The notes under the pieces are model-generated. The model saw only the letters and a program-made list of their open reading frames with translations, ran no database searches and was not told the origin of the DNA. The position numbers were made by a program, and so were the translations under genes. This document shows, in pieces, positions 11,246 to 23,222 of a stretch of 64,000 nucleotides of DNA. Positions within the stretch are counted from its first letter, which is position 1; every line of letters begins with the position of its first letter. Origin of the DNA: Sarcophilus harrisii. Its lineage: Eukaryota; Chordata; Mammalia; Dasyuromorphia; Dasyuridae. The stretch spans positions 598,255,665 through 598,319,664 of the forward strand of contig NC_045427.1 in assembly GCF_902635505.1 (NCBI RefSeq). The letters run 5' to 3'.

Positions 11246-12565
11246 AGATACTACTAATTTTGACTAAAACATCTGATATCAGTCAAGTTTGTCTTAAGGA
11301 TTTCTTATCACCCCCACCCCTTGCTAAACTCATCTCTAATACTCAGAATCCTTATTAAGTGCCCCTCCCAATTAATTACTAGTCCTGTTGCTACCCTCTT
11401 AGAGCTCTTCTAATTGATAATGAGCTAATGGATGCATGTATTTGTTCATTCATCTAATAAAGCTTAACAAAAACACTAGAGATGTCTTAACCTAAGGACA
11501 GAATTTCTGACCCTATGGTAGGTGGATGTGGGAGATAATTGAGGCTGGGAAAACTAAAAACAAAAAAACACCAAACCAGATACCTTTTTATATAAGCAGA
11601 AGAATGCCTGCTTCCCCTTCTATCTCCTTCCTTCCTGAACCAGATTCTCTGGTTCATCAGGGTCTCACTTTGCCTCCCTAGGTATTTCACTATATTTTAA
11701 GCAAACCTAGACCTGAAGGTCCCAGTTCCTCAATTTCAGATTCCCTTGAGGGGAAAAGAACCCCAGGTCCTTGAAAATGATTTAGCTCGGTGAAAAGGAG
11801 GCTCCTTGACCCACCCTCAAGTCTTACTGAGTCATCCTCATTCTATTCTATTGTTCCTGAATGGAAAACTACTGGGGAGGAGAATGACTGTGGTGAGAGC
11901 TGCTCCCCAACCCAATTCTCCTCCCATTCTTCATTATCATATTTGAATTGTGGGAAGAAGGAGGCCTAAAAAGAGGATAGGAAGAGTGTGTAAAAAGTCA
12001 GGGTCCTTTCAGTCTCATTCTGCTGTAAGGGTTACAGTGTTTGCTTAAGTACAATTAGTCCAAGTTTTGGAGTTTATGGTTGTAATGACATCACATTTTC
12101 CTATTTTGCTAATGCCAGGGGTCATAGCTAAAGAAATAGTCATTGGTAACAATTTATCTTGAGCCCTAAATCTGGAGTGTCTAAAATGACTTCAAGTCTT
12201 ATAACACCATAAATTCACAGTAGTGACCTATTTCCTTAGCTTTCTCTACTTTGCTCTCTATCTTTATCTCTAAACTACTTCTATCTCTAAACTACTTCAA
12301 CCATACAAAGAGTAGTCACACCTTAGCACTTTTCCCTACCTCTAATCAATTTGCCCTAAATGCCAGAATACCTAGTTATATTTTTTTCTAGGATATTGGT
12401 AATGATGTTGCAAAATGATCCCAAAGATCTTTCTTAATCCCCAAATTATCCTACTGGTCTTCCCTCTCCCTATATAATAGAACTCTTTAACTCAGAACTT
12501 CATTACCAGCATTCAATTACCCAGAAATTTGCCTCAATGACTTCAATTTTTGTATTAGGAAATCA
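11246..12565. other. Intergenic, nothing recognised
   Basis: No splice-bounded open frame. Long runs look unique. Confidence 0.3.
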
Positions 12566-12569
12566 AGAG

Positions 12570-12945
12570 TTCCTCAGTTGATAAGTGATCATAAGATATA
12601 GATAAATTGAAATAATTACAAATTATCAATAATCACAAAAAAGGTCACTTTAAGTAATTAATAAACAAATGCAAATTAAAACAACTCTGAGGTTTAACCT
12701 CTGACATTTCAAGGTAGCAAAAATAAGTTGTAACTACTTAATGTTGGAGGAATTGGGGAAAACAGGCATATTAATAGACTCTTACTGGAATTATGAATTG
12801 ACCCAATTATTCTGGAAAACAATTTGGAACTATGCTAGAAAAATCAATAAACTATCCATGACCTTTGATTTATTAATGCTTTTTCTAACAATATACACTC
12901 ATTTATGCTAATATATTCATAAGAGCAATTTTTTGATAACAAAAA
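12570..12945 (+). mobile_element. L1 fragment (3' part of ORF2), old
   Basis: CAAATGCAAATTAAAACAAC with CTCTGAGGTTTAACCTC, AATGTTGGAGGAATTGGGGA and TTCTGGAAAACAATTTGGAA are the conserved L1 ORF2 end. Diverged and 5' truncated. Confidence 0.8.
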
Positions 12946-13079
12946 AACCTTTATAGTCTGTGTGCTCTCTATATCTGTAGTTATTTACAGAAATATCTAG
13001 CCATATTTAAAGCTTGATATCAATTATTTCATGCCTCTATCTATATATTAATCAGATCAATCTCCTTGCCCAAGAAGCT

Positions 13080-13545
13080 TCAATGTCTTCCTATAGCCAC
13101 TCTTGCCACTTGATATTTAAAACCCGATGTGGTTCTAAGCTGTTTTTCCAGACATATTTCACTTTACTTGCTATCACAATGCTCTATGTTTAGGCCAGTT
13201 TGGCCCACTTTTTCTGATCAAGATATTTCTTTGCCCACCTCTACCTTTGGACCGGTTATCCTCAGTGACAGAAGAATTGTCTCTTTTTATCATTGCTTAT
13301 AGGAATTCCTAATCATTCAAGGCTAAAGTGCCCCTCCTACTGATTTTTTCCTCTGATATTCACAGTTGCTTTCACTTCCTCCTACTCTACTACTATTCTG
13401 AAATTACTTTGTAATTACTTTATATATTTTGTATTGCCTAATCTGGGTACATGTTGTTTTCTTTCAGGAGAATTTCAGATCCTCTACTGTTTTCATTTTA
13501 TCTCTGTATTCCCAGAGCCTTGGACAATATATGTCTTCTAGATGA
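13080..13545 (+). mobile_element. L2 3' region fragment
   Basis: CTCCTTGCCCAAGAAGCTTC, then CCAGACATATTTCAC, CCAGTTTGGCCCAC and TCTGTATTCCCAGAGCCTTG, follows the L2 3' region in order. Confidence 0.7.
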
Positions 13546-13589
13546 TTAAAAAAAAGGCTTTTTTAAATTGAGTAGTTAGACAAATTGTA

Positions 13590-13745
13590 GCACATGGCAT
13601 GGACAGTGTGGTTCAGTGGAAATTGCACTCAACTTTGAGTCATCGTACTTAATTCTTACTTTTCTCTCATTTACTTGATACCTATATAACTTTGGCAAGT
13701 GAATTAACCTTTTAGGGCTTTAGCTTCTTCATTTGTTGTGTCAAA
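13590..13745 (+). mobile_element. MIR-related SINE
   Basis: GTGGTTCAGTGGAAATTGCA, TAACTTTGGCAAGTGAATTAACC and TTTAGCTTCTTCATTTGT match the MIR order in sense orientation. Confidence 0.65.
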
Positions 13746-14084
13746 ATTCCCTTTTAATGTTATGACCCAGTTTCTTTTAATGTCAAGACCCAGTTTCTCC
13801 AATTTTCCTATTTAGTTATTCTGCCTCAGGTTATAACCTTTCCCTCTAATGTTTGATGAGATAAAGGTCTACCTCAGTTGCTCTGCCCCAAAACCCCAGG
13901 CTATAATCATTCCCTCTTAAATGGTTGATGAGATAAAGATTTTATATCTTTAGGTTATAGACATTCCTTCTTAATGTTTGAAGGATAAAGGTTTATCCAT
14001 TTTAGATGTCATTAGAATTATCAGTAACCACCCTCCATTGTGTCATCCTAGGGGTCTCCCCCAATTAGGATGGATCTTCTAGAG
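13745..14084. repeat. Three degenerate repeats, possibly LTR-derived
   Basis: A block with TGTTTGATGAGATAAAG occurs three times with variation. It abuts the retroviral fossil that follows and could be LTR sequence, but I could not confirm LTR ends. Confidence 0.35.
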
Positions 14085-15140
14085 TGGTAGATGGGAAATT
14101 CTTTTGAGGCAAGGGGAAATAGATTAACAGATGAGAAGGCCAAGGGAGCTAGAGACCAGGAGATTTCTCATATAATGGCCTTGATACCTGTCAAGGTCCT
14201 TGATTTCTTCCTAATCTACCCTCTCCCAGTTTTACCCAGAAGGAAAAAGAGAAGGCCTCCACTCTCTGAGCAGTTGAGAACTCAGAAGGAGGGCTCTTAC
14301 CTGATTCCAGAGAGGTACTGACCAAAGCAAGTATGAGGCAGGTCCTTCAGCAATTGCACCAGGGCAGTCACTGGGATGTCCAAAACCTGTGTGATGCTGT
14401 GCTGACAAGATATGTTTCCCCTGGCCTATATACTATGGCCTGACAACTGGTGGATGGCTGTCTTGATTGTCGAAGGACTAACAAGGCTAAATGCCAGATC
14501 CCAAAAGGGGGATGTGCTCCAGGAATCGGACCATTCTAAAGCATTCAGGTGGACTTCACTGAGCTGCCACCAGTGGGTCGCCTCAAATACTTGCTGGTCA
14601 TAGTGGACCATCTGACCTCATGGATGCAGGCATTCCCCTCATGCCGAGCAACTGCCTCCCCAGTAAGGTCTTATTAGAACAAATTATTCTGAGATATGGA
14701 GTAGTGGAGAGGGTAGACTCGGATCAGGGGACACATTTTTCTGCCCAAATATTGCAGAATCTGACTGGGGTCTTAGAAATCACTTGGGATCGCCACACCC
14801 CTTGGCATCCTCCTTCTTCTGAGAAAGTAGAAAGGATGAATCAAGAAATAAAACAGCAGCTGACTAAATTATCTTTAGAGACCCAACTACCTTGGACTAA
14901 ATATCTTCCTCTTGCTGTGGTCAGAATCAGAACCAAGCCACATAGAGATAGAGGGCTTTCACCTTATGAATTATTGTATGGTCATCCTCTCCAGGCTTGC
15001 CCTCTGAGTACTTCAGGGCTGGACTCTTTGAGAGGATAGTCTCGTGCAGCTCTGGGATCATTGGTCCCAGTATTTCTCTCCATTTAATAAACTATTGAAT
15101 TGGTCTCTAATCTGTCTTTCTCAGTTTCTCTGGCATATAC
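14085..15140 (+). mobile_element. Endogenous retrovirus fossil, class I (gammaretrovirus-like) pol end with R/U5-like end
   Basis: Translated pieces resemble the RNase H C-terminus, the integrase zinc-binding region and the integrase core of gammaretrovirus-like pol, with DQGTHFSAQ, PSSEKVERMN and GLSPYELLYG as landmark motifs. A polyadenylation-region-like segment with AATAAA near 15,088 resembles an LTR R/U5 and marks the 3' side. Gag, most of pol and env are absent. The copy is broken with several breaks and is probably old. No flanking target-site repeat was established. Confidence 0.75.
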
Positions 15141-15239
15141 ATTTGTATTGAACTAGACTTCTAAGTCCCCTTTTCATTCTAGATCTCTGCTATAAACTCT
15201 ACACACTTAGAAAAATTAGAGGCTTATGTACAAAATACA

Positions 15240-15352
15240 TAACCACTTTTAGGCAGAGACTATTATATTTTTGTTTTTGTATCTCCAGAACCTAGTACAA
15301 TGGCTGGAATATAGTAGATGTTTTATTTTTGTTTGTTGGTTAATTATTGATG
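15240..15352 (+). mobile_element. L2 3' end fragment
   Basis: GGCAGAGACTATTATATTTTTG, CTCCAGAACCTAGTACAATGG and ATAGTAGATG are the L2 3' terminus. Confidence 0.65.
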
Positions 15353-16034
15353 ATCTCAATGTAATGAAATATAGTTGTATCATAAGTAATGAGGAATATG
15401 AAAAATTTAAAGAAATATGTGGCTTGTATGATCTGAGAGTATGAAGCTAGAAGAACCAGGGGGACAACAAATGCTATGCCACAAACATTATGATAATGTA
15501 AATGAAAACAATAAAAGGCAATCAATTCTGCTTAATTGTAATAACTAAATTCACAGTTTGAGAGCTTCAGATATCACTAACTTCTTTCAACAGAGAAGTA
15601 AGATTTGTTCTTGTTTATGAATTTTGTTTAGAAGCTTTTTCTTGAGTTAGAGCAAAGGTTCAATGAAAGGGCCAGCATGAAGGTGGAGATAAAAGGGAAA
15701 TGACTGTCCTTAAAGCAAAGGGCATCAATGTAACTGATCAGTTACAGCATGATACACTGTACATTGACCCCAAGATGATGATTATTATTTTGGTCTTTTT
15801 TAAGAAAAAGGACAAATAACATCAATGTAACTTTTTTGGGGGGAGGAAAGAAATCAAGGACTAGAAAATTTAAATAAAATGAATAGGTAGAGAACCGAGA
15901 ATTATAACCCTTCTTCCCTTAGGTAAAATAGCCCAGAGACTGGTTAGGCATAATGATAGAGTTGAGATTCTATAACTGAGATAGGGGGCAGCTTTCAGTC
16001 AGTCAACATTTATTGTTGGCCTGGAGTAAAAGTG
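15353..16034. other. Intergenic, nothing recognised
   Basis: A possible diverged repeat near 15,540-15,850 could not be assigned. Confidence 0.3.
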
Positions 16035-16035
16035 T

Positions 16036-16037
16036 CT

Positions 16038-16075
<38 letters not shown>

Positions 16076-16093
16076 CACACACACATATATATG
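16036..16093. repeat. (CA)n microsatellite with TA end
   Basis: About 45 bp of CA, interrupted once, ending in ATATATAT. Confidence 0.95.
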
Positions 16094-16954
16094 GCCCAGG
16101 GATCAATCAGGTACTGAAAGAAGGAAGAAATTATGAAAGCATTCTCTGCTAGATCTTCTAATAATCTGATATAACCCCAATATACATACTATGTGATATC
16201 TACCTCAATGTGAAGGGAGACCTAGGCAAGGATGAAGAAAATTTTATTGGAAAATATGGCTCAGATTTGAGAAACAAAAGGGGCCAAAGATGGTAGATAA
16301 TTCAGAAGACTTATACCTGAATTTCAAGAATACTTTCTTCCAGAAGAGATGTTAAAGATAGGAATACCAACAATACTGCAAAAAAAAATTTTTTTTTTAA
16401 TTATATTTTAACAGGAAATAGTTTTTTATTGATGTGAAAGGAATTTCAGAATCATCTGTATATAGTCAGGCTATATACTAATTAGAACAAAGGTCAAAAT
16501 AATATCAAAGTAGACAAACACTAAAGATAAAACACTATGAATAATTGAAATAGTCTTATTCTTCTGACCTATTCCAAATTATTCAATAATGTTGAAAAAT
16601 AGGAAATGTGAAAAAGCAAAAATATTTAACCTTTTATCCCAATGAGGGCAGCATATAAACCAACAAACACTGTAGTTAAGAGCAACACTGTTTTAGAATG
16701 TCAAACCATTTGTAAATTAACATGGAGAAGAATGGCAGATTATAAGCAATATCCCTATATAAAAATGAAAATTAGTGGAAACAAAAAGTAGTCTGTAGAA
16801 AATTTGGCATGAAACTCAATTTATATGTCCCTCCACACCCAACAATCACAGATAAAATTGCCAGGATGAAAGCAAATGGACATAAAATGGAATAAACAAT
16901 TCATGGTTTCTATTATCTAAGAGTATTATTCTGGTTAATATGCCGAGATGGCTT
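16094..16954. other. Intergenic, nothing recognised
   Basis: AT-rich. An A8-T8 junction lies near 16,380-16,400. No gene supported. Confidence 0.3.
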
Positions 16955-17182
16955 GGGATTGGCATAAAAAAAAAAAAACCTTGAATTTAAATCAAATTTA
17001 AATCAAATCTCACTTAGAACTATGTGACTGAATAAATCTCTTAACTGCTATTTATCTCTCTTTGCTTATACGAAGAGAGGAAAATAATACTACCTATATA
17101 TCAAAGTTGTAGTAAGAATACAATATTTGCAAAGTTCTTTACAAATCTTTAAATGCTATATAAATGCTAGTTATTATCTCTA
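16955..17182 (+). mobile_element. MIR-related SINE
   Basis: ATGTGACTGAATAAATCTCTT, GCAAAGTTCTTTACAAATC and TAAATGCTATATAAATGCTAG match the body and end of a MIR-type SINE. Confidence 0.6.
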
Positions 17183-17299
17183 TAAAAGATACATGAATGT
17201 GATCTATAATCTTGATGAAAATAACAGAAAGGAACAGATTTTCCCAGTCTGTATAGCAGATATAATTTAAAAATGTAATCTAAAATTTTGTTCCTTTAA

Positions 17300-17885
17300 A
17301 ACTGTGGTTTTTAATATCATTATTTCTCCCCATCCCACTCCCATTCCAGTTTTGAACATTTGTAACAAAGCAAAGCAACTGATATAGTGTTGATTTATGC
17401 AACATTTTGCTTTTGCAAATTCACTCTCTGCCCCACCCAACTGTTGAGAAAAGGGAAATATGAAGATGTTTCATTATCTGTTTTTTAGAGTTGTTTCAGT
17501 TGCTCAGTCTTCATCATTTAAGTTTCTAATCTTTTCATTTATATTGTTCTAGGTCATCATGTATACAGTCCTAGTTCTTTTTATTCTGCTCTTACTATTT
17601 GATATAAATCTTACTGTTTTTCTGAATTCCTTATATTTGTTATTTCTTACTATGTAAAAATGTTTCAATACATTGCAGTATTGCAACTTGCAGCTTGTTC
17701 AGACATTGCCCAATCAGTGGCCACTTTGTTTCCAGTTCTTTGTTACTAAATATTTGTAACTCTGAATATTTTGTTTCTGTCTTTTGACTTCCTTGGGATA
17801 CATGACTTGTAGTGGGATTGGAAGTTCAAAAGTATACAGTGTAGTTTCTTTAGCAAACCAAATTTCTATTGTTACATAACTTATT
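17300..17885 (-). mobile_element. L1 fragment, antisense
   Basis: CATTGCCCAATCAGTGGCC, TTTCCAGTTCTTTGTTAC and GGATACATGACTTGTAGTGG are the reversed end of an L1. Diverged. Confidence 0.65.
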
Positions 17886-18589
17886 AAAAGATAAAGGCAG
17901 TTTCAGATCCCACTCAATGTTTTTTCAGTTACATGAAATGTTTGATTTGATAGAATAAAACATGCTTGAAGATATTAACAAGAAATATCTCATATATATT
18001 TAAAGATAAAATAAAAGTCCTTGGTAAATGTAACCATAGAGATAACTCTTTTCAACAACAAATTATTGCCATGTGAGGTATAAGATAGGTACACAAATAT
18101 ACATACATACATCCACCATCCTCATCCCCCAGGTGATCAGCATGTATTAAATCAGGACAAATGGAAACCGGATTCTCTATACATGCTGAGGTACTTCAGA
18201 TGTTCTTGTGTGGAGGTGACAGTGTGCTGCCTTCACCAAGACCCAAAATATAACATGATTCTTCACTGAAAACACCGTAAAGGAAAAACTACATGGATTC
18301 ATATATACACATACACACACACACATATATATATCTCGGCAAACGCATCCATCTTGGCAGTATTGTATGACTGTAAATTTTTGAAATACATTGATCTCAA
18401 GAGGAAATAAAGTTGAAGGCAGCATGATGGGAAGCTGCAGCATATTTTCAATGATGCTCTGTATTTAAGCCATCGAGGAAAAGTGTCATTCGGAAAAGGA
18501 GGTGGGCCCAGGGAGAAGAGATGGTTAGCCCAAATAAGGACTCCAAATAAGCCCACAAAAAGTAAAATAAAAAAAGAAGCGAGCGTCAG
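17886..18589. other. Intergenic, short TA/CA tracts
   Basis: Holds a CACACACACATATATATAT tract at about 18,307-18,335. Nothing else recognised. Confidence 0.35.
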
Positions 18590-19429
18590 AACACGGAATG
18601 GATCCTTTGCAAGGATGCATGGGGTCAGGCAGGGGAAGGCAGGGAGGGGCCGGGTTCTGCTCGCGTGGATGAGGCCCCAGACCCACGGGAGCACCCCCGA
18701 TCCCGGGAGAGGTGCTCGCGCCGCCACACCTTGTCCCGTGAGCACCTCCCAGACACCGCTGGGTACAAAGCGGTGAGCTCAGGATCCGGTGGGGGACTCG
18801 GATTCGAGCCTGGCACAATTCCATCCTCTTCCTCGTCTCTTGAGTGGGGGCAATACTTGCACTACCCTAAAGCACGGGGTCGCAGCGTGGAAAACGTTGC
18901 GCCACCTGCAATTGCCCCACATAAAGATAGGAAGCCGGTTGTCATTTACGCCTCGTTGCCGAGGGAAGCGCAGGTTCGCAGCAGGCACGAGAGCTCCGTG
19001 GGAGCGGGGCCCGCGCCGTGGGCCTGTCCCGCAGGCTGCGCGTGCGCGGTGGGGATGAGAGGGAGGGAGGCACGAGGCGGGAAGCTCTGCCTGGCCAGTA
19101 AGACTAGCGGAGGGGTGTCGGAGAGCTAAGGGGGCACCGGCCCTCCCCCAGCCTGCCGCGGGGCCGGCACAGATGCCCAAACCGGGGCTGGCGGGATGGT
19201 ATTCTGCGCGCGCGCGCCGGCCCAAAGCTTCCTCTCAGCCCCCTCACCCGAACAGGCGGGGCCCGGCTCCGAGAAGTCCGTCCCTCTAGTGCCACGAGGA
19301 GAAGGACTTCACGCAGCCGGATAGGGCTCCCGCCCAGCCACGCGCGGCCTCGCGCCAGCCCTGACCTTTCCCGAAGCGGGCCCACGTGACCCGAGCGTAG
19401 CCGCCGAGAGCATGCGCAAAGCGGCCCTG

Positions 19430-19456
19430 CCCGGCCCGGCCCGGCCCGGCCCGGCG
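19430..19456. repeat. (CCGGC)n short tandem repeat
   Basis: Five or so CCGGC units inside the CpG island. Confidence 0.85.
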
Positions 19457-19459
19457 CGC

Positions 19460-19806
19460 CTGTGACAGGAACAACGAAGCGAGGGAGGGAGGCCGTGGGG
19501 AGGGAGAGCGGAAGAGTTGGAGCGCGGGGACTTTCCTGGCCGCCGGCCGCCCTCGTTGCCGCCGCGGCCTCTGCGGTCTCCCCGCCCCGCCCCGCCCTCG
19601 GTTCTGCCCCCCTCCCCCCACGCCTGGAGCCGGAGCTGAGGAGGAGGGGGCGGGGAGGGCCGAGCCGGGCCGGGCCGAGGCGCCGTTGCTTTCCCGCCCC
19701 CTCTCCCGGGGAGCTCCCAGCCTCCGGGCCCCCGCATCCCCGAGCCCTCTGTCTTCCGGGAGCTGTGGCGAGGCCAAGGCCCGCGATCGTCGGGAGCGAG
19801 CCAGTG
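19460..19806 (+). other. PARP6: PARP6 exon 1 (noncoding), start approximate
   Basis: The exon ends at 19,806 in a strong donor, CCAGTG|GTGAGCGCG. Its 5' limit is only estimated from the CpG island. Confidence 0.6.
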
Positions 19807-19889
19807 GTGAGCGCGCGCCGGGGAGGAGGGGGGGGAGGGCCTTCCCGGGGTTGCCATGGAGACCGGGAGAGGACGATGGAGACGGGACG

Positions 19890-19928
19890 AACGTGTGTGT
19901 GTGTCTGTCTGTCTGTCTGTCTGTGTCG
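19890..19928. repeat. (GT)n-(GTCT)n microsatellite
   Basis: GTGTGTGTGT passes into five GTCT units in the start of PARP6 intron 1. Confidence 0.9.
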
Positions 19929-20189
19929 GGTGCGGGGGCATGAGGCTGGAGACCCCGGGTGCTGGGGAGGGGGCCAGAGAGGTGGTGCGGGAGCTCACGG
20001 GAGGCGATGGGTTTGCCGCTGCCTCCTCTCCCAGAAGGGGCTTCTTCCCATCCCTATTTTTGCTCAGCACCTGCCTCGGGCTCTTTCTCCTGCGGGAGGC
20101 CTTGTTGTGACCCCTGCACCGATTGGAGAGCCGTGGGTCTGTGTGGCACCCTTTCTGTGTGCTTCTCTCATTCTGACTTTTGTCATATT

Positions 20190-20325
20190 TAGTGTAGTGG
20201 GAAAAAATAACAAGATTTGGAGTCGGGGACCTGGGTTCGAATCTCAGATCTGCCACCTGCTTCTCCGGTGACCTTGGGCAAGTTAACTATGAAATAATGG
20301 GGCTGGACCAGACGACCTCTGGGTT
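20190..20325 (+). mobile_element. MIR-related SINE in PARP6 intron 1
   Basis: AGATTTGGAGTCGGGGACC with TGGGTTCGAATCTCAGATC carries a good B-box-like GGTTCGAATC. TGACCTTGGGCAAGTTAACT follows. Confidence 0.75.
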
Positions 20326-21110
20326 TTTGTTTTTTGTCTCTGTTTCTGTGTGTCTCCTTCCCCCTTTTGTATACATACTTGTCTCTTCCTTCTTCTGAGT
20401 TATACACTCTTTGGGGACAGAGACTGACATTTTAAATCTTTGCCTCTAAGTATTGTAAAGCCTTGTTGTGAATTGAATCCAGAGAAGTCCAAATCAGAGT
20501 AGTTTTTGTCCACTCTAAGGAGGTCTTTCTTTCGACTTGTCAGGAACAGGAAGAATATTTCTAAGATGTACAATGGATATAAGCAGATGAGCACCACCCC
20601 TGACTCCTGGGAACCCAAGGCAGCCTGAGATTGCATTTATCCCTTTCCCGGAGAAATCTTGAAACATTCTGTACAGTTGTCTTACCCTGAAAGGAAAAGC
20701 AACAGTACTGATGGCAGAAGCTGGTCCTGAACCTATAGGGATGGCTTCTACAAGATAACATAAATAAAGTACTTTACAAACCTGTCAATACCTAGTTAGG
20801 TATTATTCTAGAGTCTGATAATAGGAAAATAGTGATAGATGCCTTACAAGTATATTATTTTGTATGGTGCTTTGATGTTACTTAATGTCCTCAGTGCAGG
20901 TACTTTACCGCGTTAGGAAGGGACTTGGAGCACAAAACTGAAGATATTAGGGTCTCATATATGATTAAAAACATATATATGTATATACACAAGAGTGAAA
21001 CTTGCTTACTTCCCTTCTCTCCACATATCTTATTTTCCAGGTTTACCTTGGTGTTGATATGATGTGAGTTCCCATCTTCACCTGAATAATTTTTTTGTTC
21101 TTTCACATAG
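20326..21110. other. PARP6 intron 1, nothing else recognised
   Basis: No exon-like segment with matching splice sites was found. Confidence 0.3.
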
Positions 21111-21119
21111 TCAGTGTTT

Positions 21120-21300
21120 AATAAGTACCCTCTCTCTCCCCTCCCTCTCTCCCTTTGCTTCTCTTTCCCTCCCTCCCCTCCCTCTCTCCTTTTCTTCTTC
21201 CCTTCCTCCCTCCTTCCTTTTTTCTCCTCAATCCCTTTCTCTCCTCCCTCCCATTCCTTTGTCCTTTCCTCCCTCCCTCATTGTCCTTTGCTTTTTCTAG
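21120..21300. repeat. Polypyrimidine tract (CCCT/CTTT-rich)
   Basis: About 180 bp almost wholly C and T on the plus strand in PARP6 intron 1. Likely non-B DNA former. Confidence 0.9.
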
Positions 21301-21544
21301 TTCTAGGTTCTTTCCTTTTGATCATTATGGTATACTGAGTTTTTCCTTTTTTCTTGGGGGGAATTGCCCTATTAGTAGTTTAACATTCCTCTCCCCCTCT
21401 CCCCCCAATTTTTGTTGAAGTTTAAACCAGTTTAAAAATCATATATAGAACTTCACATATAGATTGTTTGGACATAGATTTTATTTTACTTTAACAAAAG
21501 TCCCGATTGTTTCTGGGATTTTTGTTTTGTTTTGTTTTGTATTT

Positions 21545-21632
21545 GTAAGGTGGTTGTAAGGATCAAATGATAAAAGCCTACACAATATGCCTAGCGTATT
21601 GAAGGCACTATATAAATGCTTATTTATTTCCT
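21545..21632 (+). mobile_element. MIR tail fragment
   Basis: GGTTGTAAGGATCAAATGAT with GGCACTATATAAATGCTTA is the 3' end of a MIR-type SINE. Confidence 0.6.
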
Positions 21633-22520
21633 CAGTTCTTTAGTGTATATTTTTTTCTTTTTAGTTTTCAGGATTCTTATAATTAACTTGTAATATTCTA
21701 GAGACTTAGACATCATCCTGACCTACCCAAGGCTTGTTAAATGTGTATGTGTGTATATGTATCCACACGCAAACATATACACACATTCCTTCTTTTAAGT
21801 ATCTCCCTGGAAGACCCATGCTGTGTTATAGCCTGAAATTTGGGCCTGATAAAACATAACTCCAAAAAATGGAGGTAGTCATTTAATGTATACTTTACAT
21901 ATTAAAAAAGAAATATGGAGAAAAAAATCTTTAAGCCAAATGAAACTCTAATGGTAGCATTTCAGACAAGGATGATTTGGGAAGTATTGGGTCAGGGGAG
22001 ACCTTTCTGATATTTCATGTTGTAAATATCATAGATGGCCCACTTCATCAAGACATTATTTAGATATAGTCTATATTTACATTTAATTGTAGTTTATAGT
22101 TTAAAAAGTATTTTTACATATATTATTTCCTGGTTACACTACAGATAGAAGAAATATAGGGTGAGCTGTTTTCCATGGTAGAGGACATATGTTTTTGGTA
22201 GCTTTTGAAGTTGATTCAGAAGGTCCTTTATTATATAGAATATACTTAACACATTATTACTCTATATTAAGGCAAGTTCTATCATCACTTTTCTGTTGAG
22301 GCCTCTAAATATTAAAAAAAAAAAATGGATGGCTTCTGCTCTAGATAGAGTTTTAACAGGACTGAAGCTAGTTGATCCATCAACTCCTTGAGGCCTTTTG
22401 GGGTAGGGGAGTAATATATGAGCCATAGAGGATCTCTACATTGGCATCTTAGGAGTACGTCTTTTGAGGGTATTTATAGGAATTACGGTTGAATCCTCTG
22501 TTGTTTGAGAGGAGCAGCTT
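21633..22520. other. PARP6 intron 1, nothing recognised
   Basis: A short A-run at 22,313-22,324 and no exon signal. Confidence 0.3.
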
Positions 22521-22521
22521 C

Positions 22522-23222
22522 TTTTTTTTATTTATTATACCTTTTATTTACAAGATACATGCATGAGTAATTTTTCAGCATTGACAGTTGTAAAACCTTT
22601 TGTTCCAATTTTTCCCCTCCTTCCCTCCACCCTCTCCCCCAGATGGCAGGTAGACCAATACATATTAAATATGTTAAAGTATATGTTAAATACAATATAT
22701 GTATACATATCAATACAGTTATTTTGCTGCACAAAAAGAATTGGACTTTAAAATAATATACAATTAACCTGTGAAGGAAATAAAAAATGCCAGCAGACAA
22801 AAACAGAGGGATTGGAGATGCTATGTAGTGGTTCACACTCATTTCCCAAAGTTCTTTCGCTGAATGTAGCTGGTTCTATTCATTATTGAACAAATGGAAC
22901 TGGTTTGGTTTATCTCATTGTTGAAGAGAGCTACGTCCATCAGAATTGATCATAATATTGTATTGTTGTTGAAGTATATAATGATCTCCTGGTCCTGCTC
23001 ATTTCACTCAGCATCAGTTCATGTAAGTCTCTCCAGGCCTCTCTGAAATCATCCTGCTGGTCATTTCTTACAGAACAATAATATTCCGTAACATTCATAG
23101 ACCACAATTTATTCAGCCATTCCCCAATTGATGGGCATCCACTCAGTTTCCAGTTTCTGGCCACTACAAAGAGGGCTGCCACAAACGTTTTGGCACATAC
23201 AGGTCCCTTTCCCTTCTTTAAG
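22522..23222 (-). mobile_element. L1-type LINE 3' end, antisense, in PARP6 intron 1
   Basis: The left edge is T-rich, as expected for a reversed poly-A end. ATTCAGCCATTCCCCAATTG, ATGGGCATCCACTCAGTTTC and ACAAAGAGGGCTGCCACAAA are an abundant marsupial L1-like 3' segment. The family name is from memory of such sequences and not from a search. Confidence 0.7.

Larger units (their letters stand above)
18590..20050 (+). promoter_or_regulatory. PARP6: CpG island, PARP6 promoter
   Basis: This is the only long CpG-dense, GC-rich stretch in the window, in an otherwise AT-rich setting. It contains an E-box CACGTGAC at 19,383-19,390, an NRF1-like GCATGCGCA near 19,410, and CCGGC tandem units near 19,430-19,455. 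It ends a few kilobases before the first coding exon of PARP6 and includes the likely noncoding first exon. The TSS is probably between 19,400 and 19,700, but it cannot be placed exactly. Large open frames on both strands here are a consequence of GC richness. Confidence 0.85.

Noticed and set aside
19309-20271. Long open frames on both strands in the CpG island (up to 315 codons)
   Set aside because: GC-rich DNA has few stop codons. The frames are rich in Pro, Arg, Gly and Ala, cross the PARP6 exon 1 donor and show no domain.
20190-20325. B-box-like GGTTCGAATC suggesting a tRNA gene
   Set aside because: The flanks match a MIR-type SINE. There is no cloverleaf or anticodon arm; SINE heads derive from tRNAs.
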